From Syntrophorhabdaceae bacterium PtaU1.Bin034 (GTDB lineage Bacteria > Desulfobacterota_G > Syntrophorhabdia > Syntrophorhabdales > WCHB1-27): 40,197 bases of DNA. A program made the translations under genes and the position numbers. The stretch lies in NCBI GenBank assembly GCA_002067405.1, contig MVRP01000021.1, positions 1-40,197 on the forward strand, read 5' to 3'. The notes under the pieces are model-generated. The model did not search any database. It saw nothing but the letters and a program-made list of their open reading frames with translations, and was not told the origin of the DNA. This document shows, piece after piece, positions 17,501 through 24,422 of the stretch; position 1 is the stretch's first letter; every line of letters starts with the position of its first letter.

Positions 17501-18206
17501 TTATCTCCGCCTCCCGAGTCTTTCTTTCCTGCAGATCTTTCTGCTGCTCCATCCTTTCCTCGTCGGTCAGCAACCTGATGCCCTTCAGTTCCGCCTGCAA
17601 CAGGTCAAGTTTGTCCCTTTCCGCATTGCGTCGCTCATGGACCTTTATCGATATCTGGCTGTAGATCTCGGTGCCCGTAATCTGTTCGAGGATGGGCGCC
17701 CTTCCGTCGGGAGAGGCTTGAAGGAAAGCGGTAAATCCCCCCTGGGCAAGAAGCATGGACCGGGTGAAGCGGTCATAGTCCATACCCGTAACCCTTTCGA
17801 TGAACGCGCCTACCTGGGCGATCTTCGATTCGAGCACGGCACCCGAATCAGCGTCGGCTATCTCATGCCTGGCCTGTTGCAGCTCGCCTTCGGGCTGCTT
17901 CCGGGCCCGGTGCTGACTCCAGTGGCAGCGAAAGCGGCCAACCTGAGTCTCGAAAGTCACCTCGGAAAAGCACTCGCCTGTCTGACGGGACATGATCTCG
18001 TTGCCGCTTTTCGTCACCCTGTCGAGGCGCGGCGTCCTGCCGTAAAGACCCAGGCAGATGGCGTCCAGAATGGTCGTCTTTCCTGCGCCTGTCGGGCCGG
18101 TGATGGCGAATATGCCGTCGGATGCGTAGGCCGGGTGGGTGAAATCAACATACCATTCACCCGTGAGAGAATTCAGGTTCTTGAAGCGTACGGCGAGTAT
18201 TCTCAT
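14511..18206 (-). CDS. sbcC: SbcC, ATPase subunit of the SbcCD nuclease
   Basis: 1231 residues. It is an SMC-like ATPase that, with SbcD, opens DNA hairpins and processes ends. Walker A is GPTGAGKTT (37-45), the Q-loop region is near LLAQGGFTAFLQA (about 155), long coiled coils fill about 180-1040, and a zinc hook CPLCGAPDHP sits near 598. The signature LSGGESF and Walker B SLFLDEGFGTLD are near 1110-1165. The order and length are those of complete SbcC. The start follows AAAGGA, nine bases after the sbcD stop, so the two are co-transcribed. Convergent with the CmpX-like gene; no terminator is seen between them. Confidence 0.95.
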   Translation of the reverse strand: MRILAVRFKNLNSLTGEWYVDFTHPAYASDGIFAITGPTGAGKTTILDAICLGLYGRTPRLDRVTKSGNEIMSRQTGECFSEVTFETQVGRFRCHWSQHRARKQPEGELQQARHEIADADSGAVLESKIAQVGAFIERVTGMDYDRFTRSMLLAQGGFTAFLQASPDGRAPILEQITGTEIYSQISIKVHERRNAERDKLDLLQAELKGIRLLTDEERMEQQKDLQERKTREAEISGRVETLRKAALWLERVAVLEKEIGNLDKEYEDAEAGTRAFEPEAKKLERSRRALALEADYRGVAALRAQQQGETKELEAVLASLPEKERACANALAAKEAAEKGLKEARARQQSEGDIIKKVRDLDVRLAGQKKQIIEKDEAAGNAEKQGEDYKKELGTLERSLKDARAGLEAIHHFQVQHAADEGLVTHFAAIERGFKALGDLEARHVKAQERAGAAALKRSSALKECEKLEANYQKHRRRLEEKQHEVKVLASEVASLLKGRDIGEWRELADTLREREDLLKETSGIIDRLGKTSAAREALVAGLEALKAGHGKLTDEIKAFTGKKGLLEKDVENLETKVSLLDRIRSLEDERKRLVDGHPCPLCGAPDHPYAQGNVPELGDAERALGTARAELKKVSETLGRLEREQVKTITQIGHAEEEIREKTAAREEDEKRLTDRLGRLGIEGAADEWAGKVQKELEANQAKITEVSGIIAAAEEKAGKEKAARMALENFRVRLDEAGIALENARIEKKTADIGYEQAVKEAEDLAQEIRENRNAALEDVRPFGVTGLTPANLNTVLKDLAARKNVWQVRADKKIAYEKEVADLKAKMEKSLALLGKLETDLAGIRKERENLKAGYESLSAARRWLFGEKDADSEEKRLAGMVNQAEEAQEAARAAYGRTEKEISSLKEKIATLKERTENRAKELARSEQELMERIRKAGFEDEADYHASCLSAEERKILEDKENSLTRKKTELEARRKDRSEALAAEREKGLADRPIDSLRTELAGCESALKELQEGIGAIKNRLSENEKLREKQQQHLEIVDAQKKECARWDELHQLIGSADGKKFRNFAQGLTFEIMVAHANRQLLKMTDRYMLTRDIDDPLELNVIDNYQAGEIRSTKNLSGGESFIVSLSLALGLSQMASRNVRVDSLFLDEGFGTLDEDALETALETLGSLQQDGKLIGVISHVPALKERIGTQIQVIPQTGGRSIIEGPGCSARRGTSAGLT

Positions 18207-18215
18207 TCCTTTCCC

Positions 18216-19445
18216 CTAGTCCGCCGCTGCATCCGCCTCATTGAGCGATACTGTGACTTCCCGGTACGCAGCGAGGAGCGCAGGGCGCTGGTGTTCCGGC
18301 ACGCGGTGCATCTCCAGACACCGGTTGAAGACATCTGCGAGGCTGAGGTCGTCCAAGGTCTCCTTGGAATCCATCCTGCTCAAGGCCCGTTCCAGCACCC
18401 GGTTGTTCTTCACGCGAAGGATTTCCATGCCTGTCCCCCTCACGGCTTCGTCCAGACGTTCGCGCAGGCTCCCGGCCACCTCGTCGCCTTCATAGACGAT
18501 CTCCAGCCAGGCGGTGCTTCCGGCGAGCCTCATCTCGTCGATGGCACCGGCAATCGTCTGCCAATCTCCCCGCACGGTTTTCAACTCCTGGAACGCCGGC
18601 ACCGGGATCGTGCTTATGGTGCGTGTGCCGTCCGAAAGCTCCACGACGACCACGCTCTTCTCCTGTCCGCCTTCGCCGAAGCCGATGGGGAGAGGAGAAC
18701 CGGAATAACGAATAAAATCGGCGCTGCCCACCCTTTGGGGTACATGGAGGTGCCCCAGCGCAAGGTAATCGATGAACTCGGGGAAGATATCCGCCCGGAC
18801 CTGGGCCAGCGAGCCGATATACAGTTCGCGGACACCATCCCCTTCGACCGTGCGGCCTCCCGAGGCAAACAGGTGCCCCATCGCGACGATGGGAACGGGC
18901 TTTTTCAGGACAGCCCGTTTTTCCTGGGCCGCCTCGCACACTGCGTGGTAGTGGGCCCGAATTCCTTCGATTATCTTCCGGTCCTTGTCCTCGGCGCTTT
19001 CGCCCGCCTCGGCAGTACGAACATCACGGTCCCGGAGATAGGGAACCGCACAAACGATCACCTGCGGCTCCCGGTCAGAACCGTTCAGGACAATCACCTC
19101 GTCGGCCGGAGAGCCGGCCGGACAACCGATGACATGGACATTGAGGAATTTCAAGAGCATCCTGGGTGCATTCAGCAAGGACGGTGAATCGTGATTGCCG
19201 GCAGCGATTACCACGTACCGGCCGGCAGACGCGGCCACATGGGCCAGAAAACGGTAATACAGCTCCTGGGCGCGGTTACTCGGCGTGCTGTTGTCGAACA
19301 CATCCCCTGCGACAAGCACCACATCGATGTTTTCCTCCTCGATCAACCGGGCAAGCCAGGCGAAGAAGGCTTCAAACTCCTCATATCGCTTGCGGCCGTA
19401 TAGGGCCCGACCGATGTGCCAATCCGATGTGTGCAGGATCTTCAT
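18216..19445 (-). CDS. sbcD: SbcD, nuclease subunit of SbcCD
   Basis: 409 residues. It is a manganese-dependent phosphoesterase that supplies the nuclease site of SbcCD. Motifs are HTSDWHIGR (Asp8, His10), VAGDVFDNS (Asp48), AAGNHDSP (Asn84, His85), MGHLFASGG and LGHLHVPQ. The C-terminal part has the cap that contacts SbcC. All metal-binding residues appear intact. The start is ATG at 19445 with GGGAAACCC before it, ten bases downstream of the stop codon of the decayed helicase. SbcD may originally have been translated together with that helicase. Confidence 0.95.
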   Translation of the reverse strand: MKILHTSDWHIGRALYGRKRYEEFEAFFAWLARLIEEENIDVVLVAGDVFDNSTPSNRAQELYYRFLAHVAASAGRYVVIAAGNHDSPSLLNAPRMLLKFLNVHVIGCPAGSPADEVIVLNGSDREPQVIVCAVPYLRDRDVRTAEAGESAEDKDRKIIEGIRAHYHAVCEAAQEKRAVLKKPVPIVAMGHLFASGGRTVEGDGVRELYIGSLAQVRADIFPEFIDYLALGHLHVPQRVGSADFIRYSGSPLPIGFGEGGQEKSVVVVELSDGTRTISTIPVPAFQELKTVRGDWQTIAGAIDEMRLAGSTAWLEIVYEGDEVAGSLRERLDEAVRGTGMEILRVKNNRVLERALSRMDSKETLDDLSLADVFNRCLEMHRVPEHQRPALLAAYREVTVSLNEADAAAD

Positions 19446-19454
19446 GGGTTTCCC

Positions 19455-19966
19455 TTAGACGCTCTCCAGCTCGTCGATCTCATGCTCGTCAAGCACCATG
19501 TAGCCGTACCCCCTGTTCGGTAAGAAAAAGTTGTCGCTTGAGGGCAAAATCCTGTTCCTCCGAATCCCGTGTCACGACGGTATAAAACCTCGCCTGCCTG
19601 CCGTCTCGCTTTGGGCGCAATATCCGCCCAAGTCTTTGGGCCTCCTCCTGGCGGGACCCGAACTTGCCTGACGAGGGTGGCGGTAAGGCCGAGGCGACGG
19701 ACCGCCTGGAGGGACGCGGTAAACCGGAAGACCTGAGCGGGAAGAAGATGGACTTCGTCGTAAATGATCAAGCCCCACGGGCTGGCGTTGAGGGCCTGAA
19801 AATGGATGAACTCATCGTCCCGGTTCTTCCTCGATGTAAGGATCTGGTATGTCGTGACGGTTATGGGCCTGATCTCCTTTCGTTCACCGCTGTACTCGCC
19901 CACCGAATCGATATCGGCGTCCGTTTTGTCGAGCAATTCCCTGATCGGTAGGTCACTGGCCGGCGT
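19455..19966 (-). pseudogene. XPB-like helicase, broken C-terminal part
   Basis: This is what remains of the helicase core of a bacterial XPB (Ssl2/Rad25-type) DNA helicase. Reading leftward: IRELLDKTD, then VGEYSGERKEIRPITVTTYQ, DEVH box IIYDEVHLLP (motif II, about 19755) and LGLTATLV (motif III). Sequence then jumps with a frame change to SGKFGSRQEEAQRLGR (motif VI), RPKRDGRQARFYTVV and FLTEQG. A one-base excess in a G5 run (19509-19513 on the plus strand as CCCCC) shifts the final YGYMVLDEHEIDELESV. Compared with Mycobacterium tuberculosis XPB, about 150 residues between motifs III and VI are gone. The Walker A region (GAGKT) and about 70 residues before IRELL are also missing, so no ATPase can be made. 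The original stop is at 19455, ten bases before sbcD. Confidence 0.85.
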
Positions 19967-19969
19967 CCT

Positions 19970-21232
19970 TCACCTCGGCGAAAATACCCTTCTTCCTGAG
20001 AGCTTTTCGATGTCCTTCGGGTCGCCCTGGACAACGCAGAGGTATTCATCCATTCCCTCGGCAGGCTCCACGAGATTGTGATCACTCTTCCCTTCCCAAA
20101 GATAGGAAGGAAAGGACTGGAAGAGGTTGTACAGGTACGGTTCATCCGCGCCAAGGAGCCTGGCTACCTGGGTAACGGAACGTTTCTTCGGCTTCCCGTC
20201 CATGGTGTTCTCAACAAGCCCGCATACCGAAGCGATTCTCGCCATGATCATGTCATTGAGGATCCTCCCGCCATACGAGACGCACGCAGCCGGCGCCTCC
20301 GTGTAAAGCCCCCGGGAGACGGACTCTCTCTTTGCGTCCATCTCTGCGAAGAATATCACCGAAAGCCGTTCCAGGCACTCACGGGGTATGAAATACTCGT
20401 AGAAACGGTCATACACTTCACGGAGCGATATGGAAAGCACGCCCTTTGTGAGGAGACTGAGCACGATGCGGTAGAAGGGAGAGAGGTCATCTCTTTTCCG
20501 CACGTAAGTGTTGTCGAGGAATCTCAGGATATCGTCGCCCGACAAGGAATAGCCGTAGGAGTGTCCCATCTTCACGGCGGGTGGGTAATCCGCCCATGCC
20601 AGGAGGTCCTCTCTCCCGATCCTTCCGCCTCTCAGGAATATTCTCCTCGCGAGATCAAGCTCTTGCGGGGCAAGGGAAGAAATTGTCTCGTCATAGGTTT
20701 TCAGGATGGACCGATACACCGCTGTGGCGAGCTTGACCTTGTGGCCGCTCACCGCCTCGCCGCGGAAGTTTGCAATCGATTTGACCACGTCCGCCGGGAA
20801 CTGGTTAAAAGACATGAGGAGCGAGCTTGACTCCTCGCTGTCAAAGGGGATGCCGAAGCACACCTCAAGAGGAGCAAAGACGATCTCCTCGCCGTTGTTC
20901 TTCGCACTTATGATAAGGCCCTTTCTCAGAAGAGACTCCACGAGGGACCAATTCTCCGCAATTCTTTTATCCGTCTTGCGGGCGACACCCCGCCTGATAA
21001 TCCGTCTCAGCTGTTTCAGCTCGGCATAGGGCAGCACACGGGCAACCTGTTTGAGATACGTGAGGGTAGTGCAGTTCTTGAGGAAATACGGGATGAGGTC
21101 ATCCCCCAACCCCGGCAGGGGTTCCCTTCTCACAGGGAGCCCCGCAAAACGGATTTGCTTTTCCGCAAGGGATATTGCCCCCTGCGATCCCAGCCGCTCG
21201 AAGATATCCTCATAGCTCAACGGGGTTGTCAT
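19970..21232 (-). pseudogene. N-terminal part of the XPB-like helicase
   Basis: A 420-residue open frame directly upstream of the helicase fragment. The ATG at 21232 follows AGGGAG seven bases upstream; an in-frame codon at 21298 is less well placed. The body is helical with winged-helix-like stretches and does not match anything I know. Its end (DEYLCVVQGDPKDIEK), continued in another frame as ALRKKGIFAEVKDAG, resembles the helicase-associated segment that precedes the XPB core (compare LLKIGWPAEDLAGY in mycobacterial XPB). A one-base slip in an AAAA run near 20000 then stops it. So this was probably the N-terminus of one long helicase of near 800 residues. It might also have been a separate partner protein that is still made; that cannot be excluded. 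Confidence 0.6.
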
Positions 21233-21402
21233 GACAAGTCTCCCTGTAATTGTAGGTACCTGATCCTTTGTCGCAGGCTGATTATAGCACGAGAGCACGT
21301 CTCTGTCAGCGGGCAGGCGGATACGGGAACCCAGTCCTGAACTTTAGATCTTCTTTAGAACAGTGCGGTTTGATTCTTGGCTGGCAGTTCTATTTTTTTT
21401 TG

Positions 21403-21458
21403 TTGACAAGCGATGGAACCTCATTGTAAATATTTACTATACCAGATGGACGGTATAG
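21403..21458 (+). promoter_or_regulatory. tetR promoter and operator
   Basis: TTGACA (21403-21408), 18 bases, TAAATA (21427-21432). Immediately downstream is a perfect inverted repeat, CTATACC (21437-21443), eight bases, GGTATAG (21452-21458), placed over the expected transcription start. The layout is that of a TetR-family gene that represses itself. A poly-T run precedes the -35 box. Confidence 0.65.
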
Positions 21459-21472
21459 AAAAAAGGAGACAC

Positions 21473-22006
21473 GTGGGCCGTCACGCGCAGAATGCAAGAA
21501 AGACAATAATTGACGCTGCTGAAGACCTGGTAATCGGGGCCGGGGTGCGGCATCTTACTTTGGATGCGGTCGCCGCAAAGGCAGGGGTGAGCAAGGGAGG
21601 ACTTCTTTATCACTTCCCGAATAAACAGGCCCTCCTCAATGCGATGCTTGACCGGCGTGTGGCTCGCGTTGAACAGAGGAGACAGGAAAAGCTCGCACTT
21701 CTTCCCGAAGGCCAAAAAAGTGCGATTGCCGCTTATGTGCTTTCTGTGCTGGAGAGAGACGAAAGGGCGAACAAATTGGCTGTTGCCCTCCTCGCTGCCG
21801 TTGTCCATGATCCCCACCTGCTCGTACCGTATCAGAAGGAATTCAAACAACGCATCGATGAGTTCTGTGGAGAGGGGCTGAGCTTCGAGAGGGCCGCGGT
21901 CATTATGCTGGCGGCAACCGGTTTGAGTTTTCTGGAGCTTTTCTCATTGTTCCCTTTTACCGGTAATGAACGGAATAGAATAGTCGAGAAAATCATAACC
22001 TTGTGA
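21473..22006 (+). CDS. TetR family transcription repressor
   Basis: 177 residues from the GTG at 21473, which has AAAGGAG four to five bases upstream. An upstream in-frame ATG at 21413 lies between the -35 and -10 boxes and is rejected as start. The helix-turn-helix is at about 8-55 (TIIDAAEDLVIGAG, LTLDAVAAKAGVSKGGLLYHFPNK), typical of the family. The C-terminal helices bind an unknown ligand and form the dimer. The palindrome at 21437-21458 is its likely site. The stop codon is one base before the ATG of the PagL-like gene, so that gene is in the same transcript and its expression should be under this repressor. Confidence 0.88.
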   Translation: MGRHAQNARKTIIDAAEDLVIGAGVRHLTLDAVAAKAGVSKGGLLYHFPNKQALLNAMLDRRVARVEQRRQEKLALLPEGQKSAIAAYVLSVLERDERANKLAVALLAAVVHDPHLLVPYQKEFKQRIDEFCGEGLSFERAAVIMLAATGLSFLELFSLFPFTGNERNRIVEKIITL

Positions 22007-22007
22007 C

Positions 22008-22586
22008 ATGATTAGCGTACATCCTTGCGATAAAAGCACCTCTCTCCGTGTCATCGTCTCTGCCGCTGTCCTGATGTGCTCGTGGTTCGTCCTTGCCGGC
22101 GGCTGCCTGGCCGAAAATGCTGTTTCCCTCGGGTATGGCTTCGGCATGTGGAACGGATCGGGTACAGGACACATCGAGGGCAGGCGATCCTATAATTACG
22201 CAACCTTTTCATATGCGCATGAGAAGGCGCTCACCGATAAGATCGCCTTTGTGCTGGAGCCTTTTCTTAACGTGGTGAACAAACCCGATACCGGTCTTGA
22301 CCTCGGCGCCAACCTTCATCTCAAGTCATACGTTCTGGAACTCTCGAAACGGAGACGGGTGTATGTGATCGGGGGAGCCGGTGCGGCTTATACGACAATC
22401 GGTTTCAAAGAACAGGGAACGCACGGTCTTTTTAACCTCCAGGGAGGAATAGGATACCGGCATGACCCTGTTTTTGTCGATATACGTTTCAATCATTATT
22501 CAAACGGTGGGCTTGCGAGCCCGAACAGGTCGGTCAATTCAACGGTAATCAAGATGGGATATTATTTTGAGTCGCTGTTCGAATAA
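22008..22586 (+). CDS. PagL-like lipid A 3-O-deacylase
   Basis: 192 residues. PagL enzymes sit in the outer membrane and remove the 3-O-acyl chain of lipid A. A signal peptide is cleaved near CLA-EN (about 35). The body is an eight-stranded-barrel-like series of amphipathic strands ending in an aromatic residue. The active-site signature NHYSNGG (His and Ser two apart) is followed by SPN. In Pseudomonas PagL a Glu lies 14 residues after the His; here Asn is at that place, so activity is uncertain. The start has no clear ribosome binding site and sits one base after tetR, suggesting coupled translation. Alternative: a related barrel without enzyme activity. Confidence 0.75.
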   Translation: MISVHPCDKSTSLRVIVSAAVLMCSWFVLAGGCLAENAVSLGYGFGMWNGSGTGHIEGRRSYNYATFSYAHEKALTDKIAFVLEPFLNVVNKPDTGLDLGANLHLKSYVLELSKRRRVYVIGGAGAAYTTIGFKEQGTHGLFNLQGGIGYRHDPVFVDIRFNHYSNGGLASPNRSVNSTVIKMGYYFESLFE

Positions 22587-22682
22587 AAGTGAATCGAGCT
22601 ATGGGGCGAGTCAACAAGGAAGACATCAGTTTTCTGAAGTGCTAACCGGTCCTCTTGCAAGGTCACAGGGAGGATAGATCAG

Positions 22683-23078
22683 ATGCAATCGAGCAGCCAA
22701 AGCAGGTTTTTTACATTCGCTGCCTCGGGATCCATATTCTTATTCATTCTTGCCGTCTTTGTGTTTTTTCTTGCCCTTCTTGCCGGCTGCAGCAAGCAGG
22801 CCTCGGGTGCTCCTTCGCCGGTTTCTGTCGAGGTCGCAAGACTGGAGACAGCCCTTGCGGAAAAGGGTTTTCCGTCTTTTCAAAGTTCTGAGGTTCCCCG
22901 GCAGAGCCGGGGGCTTACCCGATTTAGTTACATTTCATCGTTTATCATGCACCGGGGAAAGCCCGGTTATCAGGGGTCGTACGGCTTTCTCGGGGGAAAA
23001 TCGGCTGCGGAGCGGACTGCGCGTGATGTTGAAAGCGTCGAATCGGTGGAGAACGAAATTGAGATAGCGGGTAGATAG
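22683..23078 (+). CDS. Small lipoprotein of unknown function
   Basis: 131 residues. The start has AGGGAGG nine to ten bases upstream. A hydrophobic segment (about 17-35) ends in lipobox LLAGC (Cys36). The mature part is short and polar (VEVARLETALAEKGFPSFQ, then EIEIAGR at the end) with no recognised domain. It is 96 bases after the PagL-like gene and on the same strand, so it may share its transcript. The function is unknown. Confidence 0.55.
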   Translation: MQSSSQSRFFTFAASGSIFLFILAVFVFFLALLAGCSKQASGAPSPVSVEVARLETALAEKGFPSFQSSEVPRQSRGLTRFSYISSFIMHRGKPGYQGSYGFLGGKSAAERTARDVESVESVENEIEIAGR

Positions 23079-23118
23079 AATCTGCTTCCCGCTCGGAATT
23101 GCCGCACGTGTCATTGGC

Positions 23119-23379
23119 ATGGTCGTGGGCTTGAAGATGGGCATCGAAGGTCAGCAGAAGTTCTTTGCAAGCGTTATCGAGAGCGATAGGGGACATTCCG
23201 ATCGTAACCTGCATGTTGTTGAGAATCATTACCGCAGGCAAGGGAATGCAATACACGATGGCAGGCTTTTTATATTGGTTGTTTCTATTGGATTCGGGCT
23301 CGGCTTCTACTGGAATGGGATTGAGTCGGCTCTGTGGAAAACAATGGCAGCGTTTGCCTCGTTAGGGGAGTACTTCTGA
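23119..23379 (+). CDS. Doubtful small membrane protein
   Basis: 86 residues with a polar first half and one hydrophobic segment near the end (LFILVVSIGFGLGFYWNG). No ribosome binding site is evident before the ATG and I know no relative. It fills the 380-base gap between the lipoprotein and the 33-residue peptide. It may be a decayed gene or no gene at all. Confidence 0.2.
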   Translation: MVVGLKMGIEGQQKFFASVIESDRGHSDRNLHVVENHYRRQGNAIHDGRLFILVVSIGFGLGFYWNGIESALWKTMAAFASLGEYF

Positions 23380-23461
23380 TCGAAGCGTTCCGTCCCACGC
23401 CTGTCGGAAGCAGGCTGACAGCTCTGGGGGATAGGTAATCGATCAGATCGGGAGTGATACT

Positions 23462-23563
23462 ATGGTTACCGCCTTTATCTGGATAGGTGGCTATATCGCC
23501 CTGCTTGTCCTGATCGTCTTTCTCAGGTATCAGGAGTGGCGAAGGAAAAGGTGTCAGAGGTAA
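23462..23563 (+). CDS. 33-residue membrane peptide
   Basis: MVTAFIWIGGYIALLVLIVF followed by a basic tail ending KRCQR. One membrane helix with positive charges on the cytoplasmic side, preceded by GGGAGTG seven bases before the ATG. Too short for most gene finders. Its last codons overlap a GTG that opens the possible longer N-terminus of the following receiver gene. No family is recognised. Confidence 0.5.
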   Translation: MVTAFIWIGGYIALLVLIVFLRYQEWRRKRCQR

Positions 23564-23596
23564 AGAAGCAAGCTACAGACAGGCTGTCCGGACAGG

Positions 23597-24010
23597 TTGA
23601 CGCTGAAAAACCGCCGATCGTTAATCATGGTTATTGACAACAATTCCGGGATCAGGGAACTCTATCGCGCAGAGCTGTCCGAACGGGGCTACGAGGTTAT
23701 CACCACCGGCGACATCACCAGGACGGTCGAAATGATCGAGAAATCAAAACCCGATTTGGTCCTGATCGACCCCTTTGCGGAAGGAGAGAACAGGTGGGAT
23801 GTCCTGGCGGACATTAAGAGCGGAATTCACCACGTTCCTGTGCTGCTCTGCCTCGCCTTTGCCGTAGACGACAACAGCTCCCTGCTTGCCCTGGCAGATG
23901 GCTATGTTGTCAAGAGTTGCTGCACCGCTGACCTGATCTCAAAGGTGGAATTATTACTAAAGAGGTGTTCGCCGGGAGGATTCAACCGCAGAGGGAGCCA
24001 TGAAAGATAG
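23597..24010 (+). CDS. Degenerate response-regulator receiver protein
   Basis: 137 residues from a TTG start; an ATG at 23627 is possible. It is a stand-alone receiver domain: LIMVIDNNSGIRELYRAEL, LVLIDPFAEG with the phospho-accepting Asp in LID, then VPVLLCLAF and YVVKS with the conserved Lys. The acidic pair of normal receivers (DD) is reduced to one Asp (IDNN), so magnesium binding and phosphorylation may be weak. No output domain. A second frame from GTG 23551 (SEVKKQATDRLSG, then QVDAEKPP) reads like a natural N-terminus and would join it if one base of the GAAAAACC run were absent. So the gene may carry a one-base insertion. Confidence 0.6.
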   Translation: MTLKNRRSLIMVIDNNSGIRELYRAELSERGYEVITTGDITRTVEMIEKSKPDLVLIDPFAEGENRWDVLADIKSGIHHVPVLLCLAFAVDDNSSLLALADGYVVKSCCTADLISKVELLLKRCSPGGFNRRGSHER

Positions 24011-24101
24011 CAGGACAATAGCATAGCCTACTTTCAATGGATATGGCTCTGAGCCTGAAATGCCGTGCCTTATAAGACGGATTGAGAAAAGGAAGGAAAG
24101 G

Positions 24102-24287
24102 ATGGAGACAAGAAAGAGACTGGAAGATAAAATAATCAAGGTCATGCTGTGCCGATTGAAAGATCAGCATGAAACAGACAGAGAGAAGTACCGGGACGTG
24201 CTTGACGAGCGGTATTATTTCGGCTACCTCGATGGCCAGAAGAGAATGATAAAGCTGATTGAGCAGATAATGTCACAGGAAGGATAA
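24102..24287 (+). CDS. Small charged protein of unknown function
   Basis: 61 residues from the ATG at 24102, preceded by a purine-rich AAGGAAGGAAAGG. An in-frame ATG at 24060 has no such site. The sequence is helical and highly charged (METRKRLEDKIIKVMLCRL, then YYFGYLDGQKRMIKLIEQI), the kind often seen in small DNA- or protein-binding factors. I recognise no family. It follows the receiver gene by about 90 bases. Confidence 0.5.
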   Translation: METRKRLEDKIIKVMLCRLKDQHETDREKYRDVLDERYYFGYLDGQKRMIKLIEQIMSQEG

Positions 24288-24422
24288 CATTTTTCCCGTC
24301 GCATCTTAGCGAATCCGAAGAGAGAAACCAGCACGGGGCGGCCATTAAGGAAAAGCGGCTTGTTTTCTCCCTGCCCTCAACGTATATTTAATCGTCAACA
24401 GACAGACTTTTCCGGAGAGAAC

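Noticed and set aside
17637..19187. 516-residue rightward open frame across sbcC and sbcD
   Set aside because: Antisense shadow of two strong genes, no recognisable domain.
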